A DNA stretch of 37,806 bases from an uncultured Gammaproteobacteria bacterium (GTDB taxonomy: Bacteria > Pseudomonadota > Gammaproteobacteria > SZUA-229), in contig CAJXZZ010000022.1 of the NCBI GenBank assembly GCA_913065105.1, positions 1-37,806 of the forward strand, in the 5' to 3' direction. The notes under the pieces are model-generated. The model ran no database searches, was not told the origin of the DNA, and worked only from the letters and a program-made list of their open reading frames with translations. Made by a program: the position numbers and the translations under genes. Below are positions 36,315 to 37,806 of the stretch, in pieces. Position 1 is the stretch's first letter. Every line of letters begins with the position of its first letter.

Positions 36315-37806
36315 GTGATACCTACAGCAATTAAAAAATCATTTCAGTATGGCGATCTAACGGTAACGATGGAAACGAGTGAAATCGCTCGTCAGGCATC
36401 TGGTGCAGTGATGATTAGCATGGGCGACACAGTTGTTTTTGTTACTGTTGTCTGTTCTAAAGAATCAGAGCCGGGTAGAGATTTCTTCCCGATGACGGTT
36501 AATTATCAGGAGCGTACTTACGCTGCCGGTAAGATCCCCGGTGGTTTCTTCCGTCGCGAAGGTCGTCCCAGCGAAGCAGAGACATTAACCTGTCGTTTGA
36601 TCGACCGTCCTATCCGTCCTTTATTTCCAAAAGGTTTTACTAACGAATGTCAGATCGTTGCTACCGTGGTTTCAATCAGTGATGATATCGATCCTGAGAT
36701 TCCAGCCATTATTGGCGCTTCTGCGGCATTATGTGTTGCAGGTGTACCTTTCGCCGGTCCACTAGGCGCAGCACGCGTTGGTTATAAAGACGGTGAGTAC
36801 ATACTCAACCCAAATAAAGCGGCGCTGGAAAGCTCTGATCTTGACTTAGTCGTTGCCGGTACGAGCCATGCGGTATTGATGGTTGAGTCTGAAGCTAAAC
36901 TGCTTACAGAAGAGGTTATGCTCGGCGCGGTAATGTTCGGTCATGAACAGATGCAATCGGTTATTACTGCAATTAATGAATTTGCAGCAGAAGTGGGCAA
37001 TCCTAAGTGGGAATACATAACACCTGCTGCTGATGAAGCGCTGGCGGCTAAAGTGGCTGAAGTAAGTTCAACAGCCATCCTTGATGCTTATCAGATCGCT
37101 GAAAAAATGGCGCGTCAAGATGCGGTTAAAGCCGCTAGAAGAGCAGCCGTTGAAGCCCTGATGAGCGATGATGGCTGGTCTAAAGACGATGTTAAAGATG
37201 CCTTCGGTAAATTAGAGAAAAAACTGGTTCGTACTCGTTATATTGCGGGTGAAAAACGTATCGATGGTCGTACTACTTCAGACGTTCGTGCCATTACGGT
37301 TCGCACCGGCGTACTTCCACGTACCCATGGTTCAGCACTGTTTACCCGTGGTGAAACACAGGCACTGGTTGTTACTACATTAGGTACCGCGCGTGACGCA
37401 CAGATTATTGATGCGTTGGCTGGTTCATACCGCGAACCATTCATGTTGCATTACAACTTCCCTCCATACTGTGTTGGTGAAACCGGTATGGTCGGTACGC
37501 CAAAACGTCGTGAGATCGGTCATGGCCGTTTGGCAAAACGTGGCGTACTAGGTGTTATGCCATCAGAAGAAGAATTCCCATACACTGTCCGCGTAGTGTC
37601 TGAAATTACTGAATCAAACGGTTCAAGCTCAATGGCCTCTGTTTGTGGTACTAGTCTGTCGTTGATGGATGCGGGTGTACCAATTAAAGCACCGGTTGCT
37701 GGTATCGCGATGGGCCTTATCAAAGAAGGCGATGATTTCGCTGTGCTTTCTGACATACTTGGTGATGAAGATCATCTTGGCGACATGGACTTTAAAGTGG
37801 CCGGTT
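36315..37806 (+). CDS. pnp: Polyribonucleotide nucleotidyltransferase (PNPase), 3' end missing
   Basis: PNPase degrades RNA phosphorolytically from the 3' end, in a trimer and in the degradosome. The 497 codons seen cover the first RNase PH domain ([32 protein letters not shown]), the helical linker and most of the second RNase PH domain ([32 protein letters not shown], and [16 protein letters not shown] with the metal-binding Asp residues). The KH and S1 domains lie beyond the window. The start is a GTG at 36315 with GGGAA 8 nt upstream; the reading frame stays open to the last base. Confidence 0.97.
   Translation, partial: MIPTAIKKSFQYGDLTVTMETSEIARQASGAVMISMGDTVVFVTVVCSKESEPGRDFFPMTVNYQERTYAAGKIPGGFFRREGRPSEAETLTCRLIDRPIRPLFPKGFTNECQIVATVVSISDDIDPEIPAIIGASAALCVAGVPFAGPLGAARVGYKDGEYILNPNKAALESSDLDLVVAGTSHAVLMVESEAKLLTEEVMLGAVMFGHEQMQSVITAINEFAAEVGNPKWEYITPAADEALAAKVAEVSSTAILDAYQIAEKMARQDAVKAARRAAVEALMSDDGWSKDDVKDAFGKLEKKLVRTRYIAGEKRIDGRTTSDVRAITVRTGVLPRTHGSALFTRGETQALVVTTLGTARDAQIIDALAGSYREPFMLHYNFPPYCVGETGMVGTPKRREIGHGRLAKRGVLGVMPSEEEFPYTVRVVSEITESNGSSSMASVCGTSLSLMDAGVPIKAPVAGIAMGLIKEGDDFAVLSDILGDEDHLGDMDFKVAG

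Overview
The window comes from a free-living gammaproteobacterium. The protein sequences and the gene order point there: carA-carB-greA-yhbY-rlmE-ftsH-folP-glmM-tpiA-secG-tRNA-Leu(GAG), then initiator tRNA-rimP-nusA-infB-rbfA-truB-rpsO-pnp, with a complete 14-subunit nuo operon (separate nuoC and nuoD) lying between the two tRNA genes. The species cannot be named from the sequence. Every protein gene recognised is on the + strand and almost all are housekeeping genes.

Layout. 1-209 is the 3' end of an exopolysaccharide-type sugar transferase, followed by an exported ATP-dependent DNA ligase (LigE type, 347-1285). A tRNA-Glu with its own promoter (1353-1504) precedes carA (1704-2837) and carB (3327-6575), which make carbamoyl phosphate for arginine and pyrimidines. 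greA and yhbY are tightly coupled to carB. Then come rlmE (23S rRNA methylation), ftsH (membrane protease), a strong terminator, folP, glmM, tpiA, secG and tRNA-Leu. nuoA-N (14167-29235) encodes respiratory complex I. After an initiator tRNA and a terminator comes the translation/transcription cluster rimP-nusA-infB-rbfA-truB-rpsO, and pnp runs off the window end.

The unusual part is what fills the gaps between these conserved genes. Several intergenic spaces hold small elements built as inverted arms, each arm made of three or four short tandem units around an AT-rich core. The main family has three 10-bp units per arm (like ATTTGCGTTC). One copy, squeezed between carA and carB, carries a 127-residue GxxExxY-family protein with PD-(D/E)XK nuclease motifs. 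Two gene-less copies of about 150 bp sit between nuoF and nuoG and between truB and rpsO, and a single arm sits before rlmE. Three right-hand arms end 11-12 nt before the next start codon (carB, rlmE, nuoG). A related element with 9-bp units and a perfect 21-bp inverted repeat follows nuoN, and heptamer-based islands lie between nuoL and nuoM and at 224, 7350 and 12456. I infer that the nuclease gene is the coding member of a miniature repeat-element family; this set is the best candidate in the window for an undescribed system.

The stable RNA genes also have readable control signals: near-consensus promoters with GC-rich discriminators before tRNA-Glu and the initiator tRNA, a hairpin leader on tRNA-Glu, and a leader terminator plus repeated octamers in front of carA.
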